64,000 bases of DNA from Lycocorax pyrrhopterus obiensis (lineage: Eukaryota > Chordata > Aves > Passeriformes > Paradisaeidae): NCBI GenBank assembly GCA_014706295.1, contig JACSVZ010000022.1:4730830-4794829 (forward strand). The letters are read 5' to 3'. The notes under the pieces are model-generated. The model saw nothing but the letters and a program-made list of their open reading frames with translations, made no database searches and had not been told where the DNA came from. Position 1 is the first letter of the stretch. The number at the start of each line of letters is the position of its first letter. Positions 61,630 through 64,000 of this stretch are shown in pieces. Made by a program: the position numbers and the translations under genes.

Positions 61630-62128
61630 TCTCCTCTGCCTTTGTGAGATCCCCCCTGCAGCACCGTGCCCAGCTCCAGGTTACAAGGATGTGGAGCTGA
61701 GAGTCCACAGGAGGCCACAGAGATGCTCTGAGGGCTGGAGCCCCTCTGCTCTGAGCCAGGCTGGGAGAGCTGGTGGTTCAACCCCAGAGCCCCTTCCAGG
61801 GCCTAAAGGGGGCTTGTGAAAAAAAGGCAGAGCAACTTTTTATAGAGGCAGAGTGACAGGGCACAGGGGAACGGTTTTAAACGGAAAGAAGAGATTCAGG
61901 TTGAGTGTTAGATGTCCCTGTGAGGGTGGGGGGGCCCTGGCACAGGGTGCCCAGAGAAGCTGTGGCTGCCCCTGGATCCCTGGCAGTGTCCAAGGCCAGG
62001 CTGGACAGGGCTTGGAGCAACCTGGGCTAGTGGAAGGTGTCCTTGCCCATGGCAGGGGTGGGATGGGATGAGCTTTAAGGTCCCTTCCAACCCAAACCAC
62101 TCTGGGATTCCATGACAGGATTCCATGC
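61630..62128 (+). mobile_element. CR1 3'-end copy, long
   Basis: A plus-oriented copy: CACAGAGATGCTCTGAGGGC, CCCCTTCCAGGGCCTAAAGG, GGGGAACGGTTTTAAACGGA, then GGAAGGTGTCCTTGCCCATG and CCTTCCAACCCAAACCACTC. It shares its upstream block with the fragment at 60,770. Confidence 0.87.
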
Positions 62129-62667
62129 TAATGAAATGAATAAAGGACTGACTTGAGACCCATGAGACACAGACTTGACTCAGCTTCTGCCTCTGCCCCC
62201 CTGGGGACCCTGGGTTGTCCCTCCGGAGCTCTGTGCTTTGGTTTTCCCTCCCGTACCACGGGCTGAGGTCACTGCCCTCCAGTGGGGTGACACCTGCACA
62301 TGGACATTCCTTAGGGGCTGGAAAAGGAGTGGGATCACGGCTGGGGCTTTGGCACAGAGCCTGTGGCTCTTCCCATGGGTAGTTCCAGGGACAGCACAGC
62401 CCAAGCTGCCTGTACCAGCCCGGGCTGCTGCTCGTTCCCACCCTGCAGCAGCGCCGGGAACCAGACAAGCAGCAGCACTAGTAACAAATTAATGCTTAAT
62501 AATCCCTTCCCAAAGCAGCCCTGATTTATTTCTCCTGGGGCTTGCTTTGACTTCTGCAACCTGATCCCGAAGTGCTGAAACCATGGGAACAGCCCAGATG
62601 CTCCACTTGGGAATGCACAGCCACGACCACCTGCACCAGCACCAGCACGCTGCCTGGATTCAACCTA

Positions 62668-62775
62668 ATTATGGAATCATCTAGCCTGGAAAAGTCCTCT
62701 AAGATCACTGAGCCCAAATGCTTCCCCAGCACTGCCAAGCCCACTGTGTTCCCAAGTGCCACACCCACATGGAAA
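62668..62775 (-). mobile_element. CR1 3'-end fragment
   Basis: The + strand reads GGAATCATCTAGCCTGGAAA, then AGTCCTCTAAGATCACTGAG and AAGTGCCACACCCACATGG. It is a minus-oriented remnant of the second CR1 type, about 110 bp long. Confidence 0.78.
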
Positions 62776-64000
62776 TGATGATAAAAGGATGAAATATCCA
62801 ATTTCCTTTCTGCTCAGCACTGAGGAGGCAGATGAACATGTCCAGCAGTGCTTCCTCTCCACAGTTTGAATTAAAAGTTTTCACACTCCAGTTTATTGTT
62901 GGTTATTGGTTACGGTGATTTTGGGAGCCAGAATGAGAGACGTGAGGCCAAGATGGCAAATGAGGCATAAGGAGAGGACAGGTCCTGTCTCAGTGTCCCC
63001 AGCCCAGCCCAGAGCTGTGCTCCTCACTCCACACCACTCCTCTCTTGGGCACCTCCACTACGGACTCACTTGGTCCTGGAAAGATCAGAATAAACTTTAT
63101 TATCTTCTGTTTAAAGCACTTCAGGCACTCCACCCACCCAGTGTGACAAAAGAACAAACTTCTCAACAAGATGAAAGGAACAAAGTGACCGTGATGGCAA
63201 ATGAAGGGACAAAGTCACAGCATCAGCTGGGGAGAGAAATGTTTCTGTTTGTTACTTTTTCCTTTCAAAATACAAAATTGCATTAACATCTGAAAGGACT
63301 GAGTATCTTCTGCTTGCTCCCTGGAGATTAGGAAGTGGGAAGGAAAAGTTTGCAAACATTTTCCAACTCTCCGACTGTTTATTCTTGGAAAAATGTCAGA
63401 TGTTCAAAATATATCTGAGGGCTTTGTGCCCAACCACACATGGATAATGACGCTGCTTTGCAGGGGGATGAGTGTGTGTGAGAAATGCCTCCATTTAGAG
63501 GAAATATAAGTGGGTTGGGGTTTTATCCAGGATGAGTAGGATCACACAAAGGGAGTTGTGAAAGGGACCCAGCTGGTTTTGTGGGGACAATCTCCCTCTG
63601 GGTGAAAGCTGGCAGGGCTCAGATGGGGATCTGCTGCTGGGAACAGCCAACAGCAGCCTGAATCTGATCCAATGCTCATCTGTGCCCTGTTATCTTCCAC
63701 GGCTCCGCTGCCCAATCAGTCACACTCTCACAAAGGCCCAAAATGAATTAATTTGTCTGGGTAAAGACATCCAGACAAGAAATCCAGACCAAAGCCAGGC
63801 ATCAGTGTTCCAAGGGAGAGCAAACCACATTCCCAAAGGCATTCGTCAGGTCAGCCTTCTCTGTGTGCCCGTGTCCAGGAGGAAACACCTTCCCAGCGCT
63901 GGGATGGCAAGGGGCAGCTCTGCATTTCACAGCCCACGTGGCCAGTGGTGGCCAAGGGCTTGTCCTCCTCTCAGGGGTGCTCAGGGCACATCCATCCATC

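Overview
The window is vertebrate nuclear DNA, almost certainly from a bird. Two split genes with canonical GT-AG introns are readable. The spaces between exons carry about twenty 3'-truncated CR1 LINE copies, retroviral LTRs with no internal genes, and pentamer satellites, a repeat mix typical of avian genomes. The CATCC and AAAGG pentamers and the recent-looking LTR would fit a passerine, but the species cannot be fixed from this sequence alone.

Left part (1-10,012, + strand): EIF2S2, the beta subunit of translation initiation factor eIF2. The window opens on the last two bases of exon 1. Exons 2-9 (4189-9710) are complete, and with the inferred five-codon first exon they give a 335-residue protein. 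This part is AT-rich apart from a CpG island at the very start.

Middle (10,013-about 19,100): a GC-richer intergenic spacer with no convincing gene. It holds a pair of competing hairpins, a probable ERV LTR in minus orientation (15440-15870), a (CATCC)16 array and an internally deleted CR1 that keeps part of its coding region.

Right part (about 19,100-64,000, - strand): RALY, an hnRNP C-family RNA-binding protein, convergent with EIF2S2. Seven coding exons (37077 down to 20995) splice to a 280-residue protein: RRM, a 16-residue cassette, a basic region, a coiled coil and an acidic tail. The glycine-rich tract of mammalian RALY is missing. Everything above 37,086 is read as RALY 5' intron; no promoter or CpG island is visible there, so the transcription start probably lies beyond 64,000. 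This intron is crowded with CR1 fragments, a solo LTR with a near-perfect 6-bp target duplication (43382-43985), minisatellites and several AT-rich islands that could be regulatory.

The RALY-EIF2S2 convergent pair matches the conserved vertebrate order RALY-EIF2S2-ASIP, so ASIP would be expected to the left of the window. I see no previously undescribed gene system. The most notable points are the loss of the RALY Gly-rich domain, the 285-bp pure purine/pyrimidine array inside a RALY intron, the cassette exon, and the candidate regulatory islands. All long open frames outside the listed exons look like by-products of repeats or GC-rich sequence.
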